NCBI GenBank assembly: GCA_963575745.1
Contig: CAUYUJ010003403.1
Span: forward strand, 470,315-512,814
Origin: Prorocentrum cordatum
Lineage: Eukaryota; Sar; Dinophyceae; Prorocentrales; Prorocentraceae
Length of the DNA: 42,500 nucleotides
Reading direction: 5' to 3'
Part shown: positions 9,901 through 18,780 of the stretch, one piece after another
Position numbering within the stretch: position 1 is the first letter of the stretch
Layout of the letters: each line of letters opens with the position of its first letter
Program-made: the position numbers and the translations under genes
Notes under the pieces: model-generated
The model's input: the letters and a program-made list of their open reading frames with translations, nothing else
What the model was told of the DNA's origin: nothing
Databases searched by the model: none

Positions 9901-11781
9901 AATGCCGAGGATGAAACCCACATACCCCAACTGCCGCATGCGTACTGCACGAAGGAACCATGCAGCAAGCTCCTCGTGAGTAGGTGGCTCGAGCTCTGGT
10001 TCATCTTCACACCAGCTGAAATCGGGATCAGGAAAAACTTGACCAACTCCCCAGTGCTTGTGCCAACTCTGAGCTCGCGCTTCAGCTTCTCCCAAGACAC
10101 CCAGAGGAACACCGTTGGGCCCTGAGAGCTGAGATAACCCACACGTGGCCCATTTGGGAACTTCTTTGGTGTACCTGTGTCCAAGTCGGGCCCCACCAGT
10201 AAGAGCCTCAGACACCCAGCATCTCCAAGCCCTGGCCCTCTCTGAGGCCGCGCGATGCTCATGTGCTTGGGCCCATTTGCGGGCCTGCCAGATCAACTCG
10301 TTGAGCCCCGAGGACACAGCAGGGTTGACAGCCAGGACCCGAAGCCTCCAGGACTCCCAGTGCTTGCAATCAGTGAACGGGGACGCATAGTTCACCAACG
10401 TCCTGAGGATCAGCCCAGCTTGTTGCAAACCCCCCAAGGTGGGCCGTGGCCCATGCCAGAGATACAAGGTGTCCTGGAGCTTCCTCTCAAAAACCCGCCA
10501 CATCCTACCTTCGCCAATGGCGCGAGGGTGAGTGGACGCAGGCGGGCCTAGGAGGGGGGCCTGGACCACCTTGGGGGGGCCTCCTCGTCCTCGGTAACGC
10601 GGATCACCTTCCACTTGGAGGACTCGGGCTAAAGTAAGTTCAGCCCTCTGGGCCGACTGGGAAGCGACAGTATCCAGCATATCCTTGGAACAACTGCCGT
10701 CTTTGACAACCTTCAAGAGACCATCCCAATCCAATGGCCTGGGGTCACACCCGATAAGGCGAAATAGCGGGAGTGACGATGGTTTCTTCAGCCTGGGTAC
10801 CGTCACCTGCCTGGGGCTGCCACTGACTGTCAAAATAACTGGGCGGTGCGGCCGCGTGCACGTCGACCATGTCGCAACGCAGCAACTGTCAACGAAAGGC
10901 TTCAGGACACTCGACACAACAAAATAATCAATCGTAGATCGAGACGTTCCAAGCTGGCACGTCCAACGAGAGCCATCGAAAACAACTTCGGCCTGGATAT
11001 CCCCAAGCCACCCAGACTCGATAAGCTGCTCACCAGAGAACTGAAAATCACCCCCCAGTATGAATGGCATCCCATACGCTCGAAGCACTTCACCAATGCT
11101 GTGGAGGACGGTGAGGTTCTGACCCCTGCATCCGATCCCCGCGCGCAGACACACCGAACCGACCACGACTCCCCCAACGCAAAGACCGCTCCAGAGCCCC
11201 AATCGAATCCGATGATCAGGAGGTAGCTCGATCCCAGGAGGGAGGGCGTCAAGGCCCCTGAGGCCCCATAACTTCGGCGTGGCCAAACCAACTCCTCCCG
11301 ACGTGCCCGACTCAGAACGCCCCGACGGCGCCGCTGGGGAGAGCAATGAGTTCAGCCATGACTTCTGCAAAGCATGCTGGACGTCTGCCAGATGAAACTC
11401 TGACTGGTGATGCTCCTGGAAGAGAAACAGGTCGGCCTCGACAGCGTCAATGACCTCCAGGAGCGGCCTGCGGGAGACTCTGGAGCCCTTGTCGCACTCC
11501 ACCCCCCACGAAGTAATGTTAGACGTGCAGATCCTCCAGACCTCAGGACGCCTATGCCGTACACGCTCGGCTGGAACCTCTGACCCTCCGCAGGAGGTGC
11601 CGAACCAAGAAAACCCGCCTGAGGAAGAACACCAGGCAGGCGGGCATGGATCTCCAGTCCACCTCGCAGGGGACCAGCTTCGCTGCAAATTTGACCACCC
11701 TGCTTCCCCGCGATCTCCTCCAAAGCGACCGCGGTCCTGGCGGACCTGCCTCACGTGCCCGCCAGAGCCTCAGGTGAACAT
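6953..11781 (-). pseudogene. LINE ORF2: endonuclease - reverse transcriptase - RNase H polyprotein, broken
   Basis: Starting at the ATG at 11781, the order is as follows. (1) An EEP endonuclease, about 11525-10830, with TSNITSW, LFLFQEHH (catalytic Glu), SGGVGLA, GGDFQFSG, STIDYFVVS and PHRPV. (2) A linker. (3) A reverse transcriptase with PDGGDRPIG (about 9775-9752), motif A LLLDLAKAYEHV (about 9575-9540), motif B region IVAGCSCVTSLL, and motif C VVDG (about 9292-9278), where VVDD is expected. (4) A C-rich region C-x2-C...H...C (about 8260-8210). (5) An RNase H with all four acidic positions: FGDGSG, AELFSF, FTDCKSL and AQADQSA. (6) A terminal CMAC...C motif. Breaks: TGA at 11770-11772 (codon 4), at least one frameshift about 9800-9950 between endonuclease and RT, TAG at 9815-9817, TGA at 8516-8518, TAG at 7868-7870. 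Between these the frame stays open for hundreds of codons, so decay is recent. The N-terminal start is inferred. Confidence 0.85.
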
Positions 11782-11850
11782 GCACTGGAAAACGGAAACG
11801 CCGCAGCATCGGACCTCGGCGGAGAAACCGCCAGCACCATGCCGATCAGG

Positions 11851-13119
11851 TTACCTCCCATGTGGTTCAGCCTCGGCAGCATCGGATAAGTCCACGTCCA
11901 TACTCTGGCCAGCCCCATCACCAGGAACAGGAACGTCCTGCGCGTCTGGCGCCGCCGCGGCTGGGGGGTCCCGTCTGGACCGCTTAGCCAGGGCCGTGGG
12001 GTTCTCCAAGAACTCGAGCATATTCTTGAAAAGGCCCTCATACTGCACAGCCTTACCGCCCTGCATGAGCTCAGTGAGCTGCTGCTTGCAGTCCTCGGCC
12101 ACCCTGGAATCGATCGCCGTGGACGTCGCACCCCCATCTCCAGCCTCGCCAGCAGCCGCCCGCTGAGCAGCTGCCTCGGCCGCCTGCCGCTGGCGCTCCT
12201 CCTCATCCCGCTGGTACTGGAGCCCCGCCGCGGACAGGTCGCCCAGGAGGTCGACCACGGACTGGAACTGGGCCGCTTTGGCCGACCTGAATCCCGCGGG
12301 CAGATGGCCAAACAGCGTCTCCACCAAGCCAGAGATGGCCGTCTTACCATCAGCACCCACAGGATGAAGTACCGCACGGCGGTGTAGCCGCTGCAGCTCC
12401 TCCTCCTCCTGCTCGATGGACTCGGCCAGCTTCTGCTGCGACTGCACGCACTCCGCCAGGTCCAGCTCGAGCTCCTCCATCTTCTGCTTGATCGAAGCCT
12501 CAGTCGACTTCGCAGACTGGAGCTGGCCCTGGTAGTGCACCAGCTTGTCTTGATGAGACCGCACACGCATCCAAGGCATCTGGCCCTGGCTGTCGTCGGC
12601 TGTGGCCGACAGGATGGGGATCTGGGCCTTGGCAGCCGCAACCAGCGGGTGTTCAGGCCCCAGGCCAGCCAGTGTGAGCTGCTCGATGGCGGCAGACAGA
12701 CACTCCTGCTTGGCCGCCCTGCTGTCAACGCCCTTCCCATTAGCTCGAGCGGCCGAACCGCCCTTTCCGTGCCAAGGACCAGGCTTCGCAGGTACATCTC
12801 CGCCTCCGCCTGGGGACTCAGCATCATCCTGATCGGCCGTCTGAACACCCTTGCGACCCTTGCCGCTCTTGCCGACCAGCTGCCATGCATCTTGAGCTTG
12901 TTGCTCGCCTGTCCTCCTTCATGGCCTTGGAGGAGCCTGGACAATGTCACGAACAACAGTGTCACGAATCCACTTCCTGCAGCGAAAACATCGGCTCCAC
13001 TCCACCAAGTTGTACTGGTAGCCGCACGAATCCTTGCCATAGCACGTCTTGTACCCACTCTGCGAGTGAGGCCGCTCGCGTGCTTGCCGAGGAGGACCCT
13101 TGGGCGGATCAGGGACCAT
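11851..13119 (-). pseudogene. LINE ORF1: zinc-finger and coiled-coil RNA-binding-type protein, one in-frame stop
   Basis: From the ATG at 13119 the frame is open to 11851 (423 codons) except for one TGA at 12919-12921. The N-terminus carries C-x6-C ... C-x2-C (TCYGKDSCGYQYN, then RCFRC), a zinc-ribbon-like pattern. The middle is Gly/Lys/Ala-rich. Residues at about 12560-12390 form a heptad-rich coiled coil with many Glu, Gln and Lys (MEELELDLAECVQSQQKLAE). The tail is acidic and includes a KRSRRD cluster. It precedes ORF2 by 69 nt, the position and composition expected for a LINE nucleic-acid-binding ORF1. The reading frame could extend upstream to 13203 without an ATG, so 13119 is the simplest start. 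The TGA is consistent with CGA to TGA decay. Function is inferred from position, coiled coil and zinc motif. Confidence 0.75.
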
Positions 13120-13259
13120 CAGCCGTGCGCGCACACTGATTGAGAAGAAAGCAGCAGTAGCTGGGGAAAACCAGCTCTGCAAAGCAAAATGCCTCCCTGA
13201 CCAGGCAGTGAGGCGTCACTGTTGGGGCCGCTGACTCCCCCACGCCAGTAAGGTCAGGT
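13120..13259 (-). other. LINE 5' UTR
   Basis: This is the segment between the inner spliced leader and the ORF1 ATG. No start codon in the ORF1 frame lies in it, and an in-frame TGA sits near its middle. It presumably also holds any internal promoter, but no element is recognisable. Confidence 0.6.
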
Positions 13260-13281
13260 CTCGTGCCAAAACGGCTACGGA
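13260..13281 (-). other. Inner, older spliced-leader relic
   Basis: Read on the minus strand, this 22-mer matches the dinoflagellate spliced leader at 19 of 22 positions (changes at positions 10, 18 and 20). It directly follows the perfect copy at 13282-13303 with no intervening base. It is best read as the leader acquired in an earlier round of trans-splicing and retroposition. Confidence 0.85.
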
Positions 13282-13303
13282 CTTGAGCCAAAATGGCTAC
13301 GGA
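13282..13303 (-). other. Outer, perfect spliced-leader copy at the LINE 5' end
   Basis: On the minus strand this reads T then CCGTAGCCATTTTGGCTCAAG, identical to the conserved 22-nt dinoflagellate spliced leader with T at the variable first position. Its first base is the first base of the insertion: the next plus-strand base, 13304, starts the target-site duplication. So the inserted cDNA was copied to the very 5' end of a trans-spliced RNA. Confidence 0.95.
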
Positions 13304-13320
13304 TCTTGGGCCCTCTTGGG
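13304..13320. repeat. Target-site duplication, 5' side of LINE
   Basis: TCTTGGGCCCTCTTGGG matches 6861-6877 with one mismatch and is identical to the uninterrupted sister unit at 6098-6114. Confidence 0.85.
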
Positions 13321-13650
13321 TCTCTCTTGGGCTGTCTTGGGGGGCCTCCGGGGCGTCTGGGCCAGTGTGAAGACGAAGCAAACGACTATGCTAAGAACGT
13401 ACGTTTTACGAGGGGAATGGGCCGATTTTTGCCTCTCGAAGGCCCTCTTGGGGCACTCGTCGGCCTTCTTCAAGCCATCTCGGGCTCTCTTGGGGCGCTC
13501 TTGGGTGCTTCGGGGACTCTTGACGCTTTCTCCTGACCATCTGTACGGCCCGCGTGGCTTGTCGCGGGCCATTTGGAAGCGGCCCGGGGCAGTCCCGGGG
13601 GGTCTGTGGCCCCACAAAGGTCCCGGGGAGCGCCCACGCCCCCCCCCCCC
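13321..13650 (+). repeat. Remainder of the third ~395-bp unit, then CTTGGG repeats
   Basis: The sequence continues the unit cut at 6877: GTCTCTCTTGGGCTGTCTTG, then the GAAGACGAA box (about 13370), the GTACGTTTTACGAGGGG box (13399 on) and the CTTCAAGCCATCTCGG stretch (about 13470). From about 13540 it turns GC-rich and ends in a C-run before the AT microsatellite. Confidence 0.85.
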
Positions 13651-13659
13651 GGGCCTACT

Positions 13660-13825
<166 letters not shown>

Positions 13826-13879
13826 GATCCACCGCCGCCCTACTGTGGAAAATTGCCGCCCTTTTCCTCCGGAACCCGG

Positions 13880-14640
13880 GGGTCCCCCCCCCCTCCGAAA
13901 ATCCCCCCCCCTGCTGGACCCCCCCCCCCTTCCCCCGGCCCCCCCCCCCTCCCCTAACCCCCCCCCCCCCCCTCGAACTCGAAAACCGGGGGGGGTCACT
14001 ACCGGTTCGAACCCCCCCCCCCCTCGAAAACCGGAGGGGGGGGTCACTACCGGTTCGAACCACTGAGCTGTCCCACTGTTCCCACCACTGTCCCCACTGT
14101 CCCCACCACTGTCCCCTCTGTACCTCTGTCCCATTGTCCCACCGCCGTTCCCGCCACCGCCTTCACCACTGTCCCCACCACCACTGTACCCTCCACTGTC
14201 CTACTGTTTCCACCACATTTCTTCTGTCCCGCACCACTGTCCCCACCACCGCCGTCCCCACCACTGTCCCACTGTCCCCACTGTTCCCACCATTGTCCTC
14301 ACCATTGTCCCCACCACTACCGTCCCCACCACTGTCCCACTGTCCCCACCACTGTCCCGCTGTCCCCTCGCCGCTGTCCCACCACCGTCCCCACCACTGT
14401 CCGCACCCCCCCTCGGTTTTCGAGGGGTGCGGGGGGGGGGGAAGTTCGAACCGGTAGTGACCCCCCCCGGTTTTCGAGTTCGATGGGGGGGGGTCGAACC
14501 GGTAGTGACCCCCCACCCCTTTTCATGATGAGCTGGGGGGGGGGGGTTCGAACCGGCAGTGACCCCCCCTGGTTTTCCGGAGGGGGGGGGGGCTCGAACC
14601 AGTAATGACCCCCCCCCCGGTTTTCCGCCAGCAGCGGTAG
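13880..14640. repeat. C/G-run foldback array around a short-unit core
   Basis: Left arm (about 13970-14060): units with CGAAAACCGG, a G-run, GTCACTACCGGTTCGAACC, then a C-run. Right arm (about 14410-14630): the same units in reverse complement, about five copies (GGTTCGAACCGGTAGTGACC, C-run, GGTTTTCGAG). Between them (14064-14405) is a degenerate array of TGTCCCCACCAC and TGTCCCACTG units. The whole is an imperfect inverted repeat with AT microsatellites outside both arms. The GGTTCGAACC core resembles a tRNA T-arm, but no cloverleaf is present. Confidence 0.85.
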
Positions 14641-14647
14641 AACGCGC

Positions 14648-14651
<4 letters not shown>

Positions 14652-14692
<41 letters not shown>

Positions 14693-14695
14693 TGT
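14652..14695. repeat. (AT)n microsatellite
   Basis: Alternating TA ending in ACATATATGTGTGTG. It mirrors the AT tract at 13660-13706. Confidence 0.95.
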
Positions 14696-14699
14696 GTGT

Positions 14700-15235
14700 G
14701 GCGTCTGGGGGCCCTCACCGAGCCCCAGCATCCCTGTCCACGCCGTGCTCTGCGTTCTCCCTGTTTCCGATGCGAGCCGGGTGCAGAAACTTGGAAATAC
14801 TTGACAGTTTTTGAAGATCGTGCTTCTCCTCCTTCCGCCTCCCCCGTCCTCCTCATCATCATCACCACCACTCAATGGGTGGTACGATTCGTGCGATTCG
14901 GTCACACACACAACTCCACTGAAGTAGTGGCCCCCGCATTTTTTAAAACGGCAAGCAAAAGCACTGGCAACCAGTGAGCATGCGAGCGCTCCTCAAGGTG
15001 TGAGGATGGTTCCACTTTCCATGTTGGCACCGAACATCTGCACCTCCATCGAAACAGCCAGCAAAACGGCAAGGCGAAACACTTAAATTTGTACCGCGGG
15101 GCGGCCAAAGCGAAACACTTAAACTTGTACCGCCACACCGGCCAGCGATTTTTTACGCTCAAAGCAAGTCTTCGATGCACACCTGAAGTGCAACAGTCCA
15201 CTGTGATACGAAATCTCCTTGAAAACATAGCGGCG
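14700..15235. other. Unassigned sequence with a two-copy tandem repeat
   Basis: No gene is recognised. GCGAAACACTTAAAYTTGTA occurs twice about 37 bp apart (from about 15078 and from about 15113). A 17-mer CTCCACTGAAGTAGTGG at 14914-14930 also occurs at 3656-3672, including a short CCACT/AGTGG dyad. Confidence 0.55.
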
Positions 15236-15239
15236 CCAC

Positions 15240-15545
15240 CAGGGAGGAAAAAGAGGGGCGGGAGGAGGAGAGAGAAGGAGGAGGGAGAGGAAGAGGCGGA
15301 GGGAGGAGGCGCAGCAGCAGCGGACGACGGAGGAGGGAGAGAGGGCGGGAAGGAGGAGAAGGGCACGAGCCCAAGGCACGCACCAACGCGTGCGGCACGG
15401 GCAGGACGATCCACGCCCCGCGCCGAGACAGGAGAAAGCGGAAAGGGGGAAGGAGGGAGAGACGAGACAGACGACCAGCACGACGACAAGGAAGACGGAG
15501 AGATAAGGAGGGAGGGGAGAAGGAGGAGGAGGGAGGAAAAACAAT
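15240..15545. repeat. Purine-rich GGA/GAA tract
   Basis: The plus strand is strongly purine-biased (GGAGGAG, GGGAGAGG), broken around 15370-15430 by more mixed sequence. Open frames on the minus strand give Ser/Pro/Leu-rich low-complexity peptides. The second LINE ends just to its right. Confidence 0.75.
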
Positions 15546-15555
15546 GGGGAACTAA

Positions 15556-18054
15556 CTAGCTCCATCTCAAATCAAATACGCGCGTCAGAGCAGCATGTCC
15601 GGCAGCCCCGAATTTGCACCACTGCTCGAGCGCATCATTTACGGCCGTGGCCGTCGGAGTAAATTGCCCACGGAAGTGGTTTGATGCGACGTGGGCAGCA
15701 TACGTTGCTAGGGCCTGGAGCGCCAAAGTTGCGTCGTCCGCGTGCCCAATACACAGAAAGCTGCCCAGTGAAACCTCACGGAGCCGCAAGAAACGATTCT
15801 TCAATCGGGCTACGAAACGGCAGTGCGCATAATGTTCACTGCAATCGCGCGCTGTGTGCGAACAGCCGAAATAACAGGCACCCTCCTGTTGGAACCTCCT
15901 GGCCGTGCACCAACCGTTCCATTGAGCTCTAAATACGGCGGCTGTGACACGAGGAGGCACGAACTTGCCAAGTCGAGCGAAAATCGCCGGCATCCGCCGA
16001 GACACAATGCCGATGGGAGACGCGGCCTTCCACCGGGCAAATTTCTGACGGAAGCGTGTCTCCACCTGAAGACGCCGATCCGGGTGTGTTCGCAGCGCCC
16101 TATACAAATCGCTTTGCACCGCAGATGGGCCGATGCGCAGCGGTCTGGCCTGGTCCACCGCGTTCTTCAAAACCGTGGCGACATGAGAAAAGTACAACGC
16201 CCGCCACTTTGTGGCAAATGCGATGTTATCTACCCGCGCCTCCGCTAACTGCTGCGCCAGAGACGCATAATCTGTGACCACCGTGCCGGCCACCCTGAGC
16301 TTAGCAGCCCAAGCGGCATCGGCCAAGTTGACAAATTCAACCGGAAATCCGACAAGCGCTTTGAAATTGTACAAATCAGAAGCGCTTCGCCAACCTCTGG
16401 GGCCCGAAGAAAACCGTGCAAGGGCGGACGCTTCCTCAGCGACGAGATCTGCATTCGGCTCGCAAAACTGCCATATGTACGACAAGACTGACACAACGAG
16501 TGTATCATATACTCAAGCGTTAAAATGCATAGCAAGCCTGCGCTCCGCCCATTGGCGAGCCCTCTTGGCGTACTTGGCAATAGCCTTCGCCCAAGTATCC
16601 TGACAACGACCCGGCCCCACCTCGAAACCGAGGTACGTGGCGCTAGACGCGAAGTGGGCGCCAGACCCTCGGGCACCATATCCATGACGCAGCGCCTGAA
16701 TCGGCACCCTGTTGTTTCCCACAGAGGGAACACAACAGTTTTAGACATGTTCAGCCGCAGGCCTGAGAACGAAGCAAACTCCCTGTACACTCGGAGAATG
16801 CTGGCGGCGTCGCGCCACCAATTGCGAATGACCACGCCGTTGTCGTCAGCAAATGCTCTCACTAAAGCAGAAGGGCACTTGCTTTGCATACGGCGTAATA
16901 ACATGTCTGTGACCAAAACGAAAAATAAAGGCGACAATGGGCAACCCTGCTGGACGCCACTGGGCATGTCGAAGCCTTCGAAAGTTTGGCCTTTCAAGTT
17001 GATATGACACACGTTACGCCAGTACAGACAACGGACGACGTTTCACAGCGCAGGAGGCAGGCCAATCTCCTCCAATGCCTCGAAAACAAAGTCTTTTGAA
17101 ATACTAGGGAAAACGGCCTCAAAACCGAAAAGGATAATAGCGGCATTCCTCTCCGATAGGCTCGCCACCATGCTTTCGTGGTCAATGTCACAAGCATTGC
17201 GTAGCAAAGAGCGGCCCGATAGAAAGCCCTGCTGCATCGTGGAGATTAGTTTCCCCGCCAGCGGCTCGAGAAGATTGCGGTAAGCACTCGCAATGAAGCG
17301 ATTGTCTGTATTGATAAGAGACAGCGGCCTGGTCTTGTCTGCCGTGTAAAACTCACCATGCAGGTGGTGACTGCCGGCAGGCTTCTTCGGCAAACAACAA
17401 AGGAAGCTTGCATTACAGTCTTCTGGGAGTATATTGGGGGTGCGCGGGTCCTGCAATGAGACTGCGCCTTGTGCAGAATTGGCGCTGCCAGCTCCTCTAT
17501 TTGCTTCCATGCGCGGTACGGTATGCCGTCTGGCCCTGGAGCAGAATCACTACAGGATCGAATTGCATCAACGACGTGCTCGAGCTGTAGCCGCCACCGG
17601 GGGTCGTCGCAATTAAGGCCCAATTGACCGAAATAGTACATATCCCTAGGGCGCCACGCTCGCATGTTAGACGAATCGACCGGGCGTCGCGAGAAGGTGT
17701 TGCCCCAGTGCTGCCGCAAGAGAGTTGCCATTCCTTGAGGCTCCACCTCAAAGCGATTCAAATCGGGATACGCCATAGCAGCTAGGGACGAGCCCCCTGC
17801 CGGGAGGAGGCGCTGCAGTTTGCGCATGATATGTTCTTTACGCGCAGAAGCTGCAAACTCTGGCATTGCATCGCGGCGCATTCTGAGAGACTCCACCTCT
17901 TCCCACACCTCTTGGCGAGCTAATTCAACACAGTGGTCCCGCAGAGCGGTAGAAACAGTCAAACGAGAGGGGACAGGAGAGAGAAGATCAGGATACCAAG
18001 TGAAACACTGTTCAATCCTATCGGCCCATACATGGTTTGAACTAGAAATTGAAG
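15556..18054 (-). mobile_element. 5'-truncated LINE (second family), reverse transcriptase to C-terminal zinc region, decayed
   Basis: The minus strand carries an RT-type ORF in pieces. A linker (18050-17560) leads to APGPDGIPYRAW (about 17545-17510). After a frameshift at about 17440-17470 come LPKKP, then motif A as LFGFEAVFPS (about 17130-17100; Asp expected where Gly is), GVQQGCPLSPLF (about 16960-16925) and FADDNG (about 16858-16840), then LNMSKTVVF. A second frameshift (about 16640-16740) moves to YLGFEVGPG. The C-terminus (16494-15556) has CYFGCSHTARDCSEHYAHC, a CCHC-like zinc motif typical of dinoflagellate LINEs. In-frame TGA stops lie at 17043-17045 and 16513-16515. No endonuclease is present, and the 5' end meets the 80-98 bp satellite near 18055. 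I see no clear A tail or target-site duplication. It differs from the first LINE in its motif B and in lacking RNase H. Confidence 0.85.
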
Positions 18055-18055
18055 A

Positions 18056-18440
18056 GGTACCAATCACGCGGATTGAATCGAGACCTACGGCCCCAAAGGA
18101 ATGCAAGGCTCACGAAGCGTATCCCCGCGAACGTCGGTACGGCCCTCACGGATCGTGCCCCCCCGTGAGCTCCACTCTCGGGTACACGGACAATATTTGC
18201 ATGGCGTTCCTCCCCCATCTCGTACACCCTTCACTCGGATTGTACCCCATAGAAATTTAGTTTTACGTGCGGCCCTGGTGGGAGGAGTCGTATAACGTCA
18301 CGTCCCCCTGTGTATGTTGACTGTCTCCTCACACGGATCTTACCCCACTGGAAGCTTTACCGACAGCCCCAGAGCCAAGGTTCGCATCCCGTCGCCCCGC
18401 CCATGTCGGCACACTCCTTACCTGGATCGTGAGGTCGGAG
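18056..18440 (+). repeat. Second block of the 80-98 bp degenerate satellite
   Basis: The boxes CACGCGGATTG, ACCTACGGCCCCA, TCACGGATCGTGCC, CACACGGATCTTACCCC and CCGCCCATGTCGGCACAC match the array at 2085-2930, with comparable spacing. Confidence 0.75.
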
Positions 18441-18780
18441 CGTCTTGGGTGCCTCTCGGCGCGTGGGCTGCGGCGGCGCTGGGTCCTGGCTGCCCCTCGC
18501 CATCCTTCTCCTCCTCCTTCTAATCCTCCTCCTCCTCCTTCTACTCCTTCTCGTCCTCCCACTCCTCCTCCTCGTCATCGTCCTCCTCCTCCTCCTTCAT
18601 CGTCCCCCTCTTCCCCCTGCCTCCGACGACTTGAGATTTTCTAGTCTCAGGCTTCCGCCAGTGGAGACGACGACGATGACGAGGGTGACGACGACGATAA
18701 CACGGGGGATGAAGAGGAGTATGCAAAGTTCCACGTCAGTGCTACCCTGTGGGATCTTGTAGCGCGTTGAAAACCTTTGG
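18440..18780. repeat. Polypyrimidine (CTC)n tract and flanks
   Basis: A CTC/CCT-rich stretch at about 18500-18625 is followed by a GAC/GAT-rich stretch (18660-18720). Open frames are low-complexity only. Confidence 0.8.

Larger units (their letters stand above)
6878..13303 (-). mobile_element. Full-length non-LTR retrotransposon (LINE), 6,426 bp, inactive, spliced-leader-capped
   Basis: On the minus strand the element runs: two tandem spliced leaders (13303-13260), a 5' UTR, ORF1 (13119-11851, zinc-finger-like and coiled-coil), ORF2 (11781-6953, apurinic-type endonuclease, reverse transcriptase, RNase H, terminal CxxC region), a short 3' UTR and an eight-A tail (6885-6878). A 17-bp target-site duplication flanks it, and the flanking higher-order repeat reads continuously once the element is removed, so both ends are fixed. 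Stops, frameshifts and a lost catalytic residue make this copy inactive. The EN-RT-RH order fits the jockey/I-like elements abundant in dinoflagellates; the clade assignment is inferred. Confidence 0.9.

Noticed and set aside
11751-13058. 435-codon minus-strand frame across LINE ORF1
   Set aside because: It is the Arg/Ser-rich shadow of ORF1 in another phase; the ORF1 frame has the coiled coil and zinc motif and only one stop.
13970-14620. tRNA gene suggested by GGTTCGAACC boxes
   Set aside because: Only the T-arm-like core is present; no acceptor stem, D-arm or anticodon arm can be drawn, and the box is part of a repeated foldback unit.
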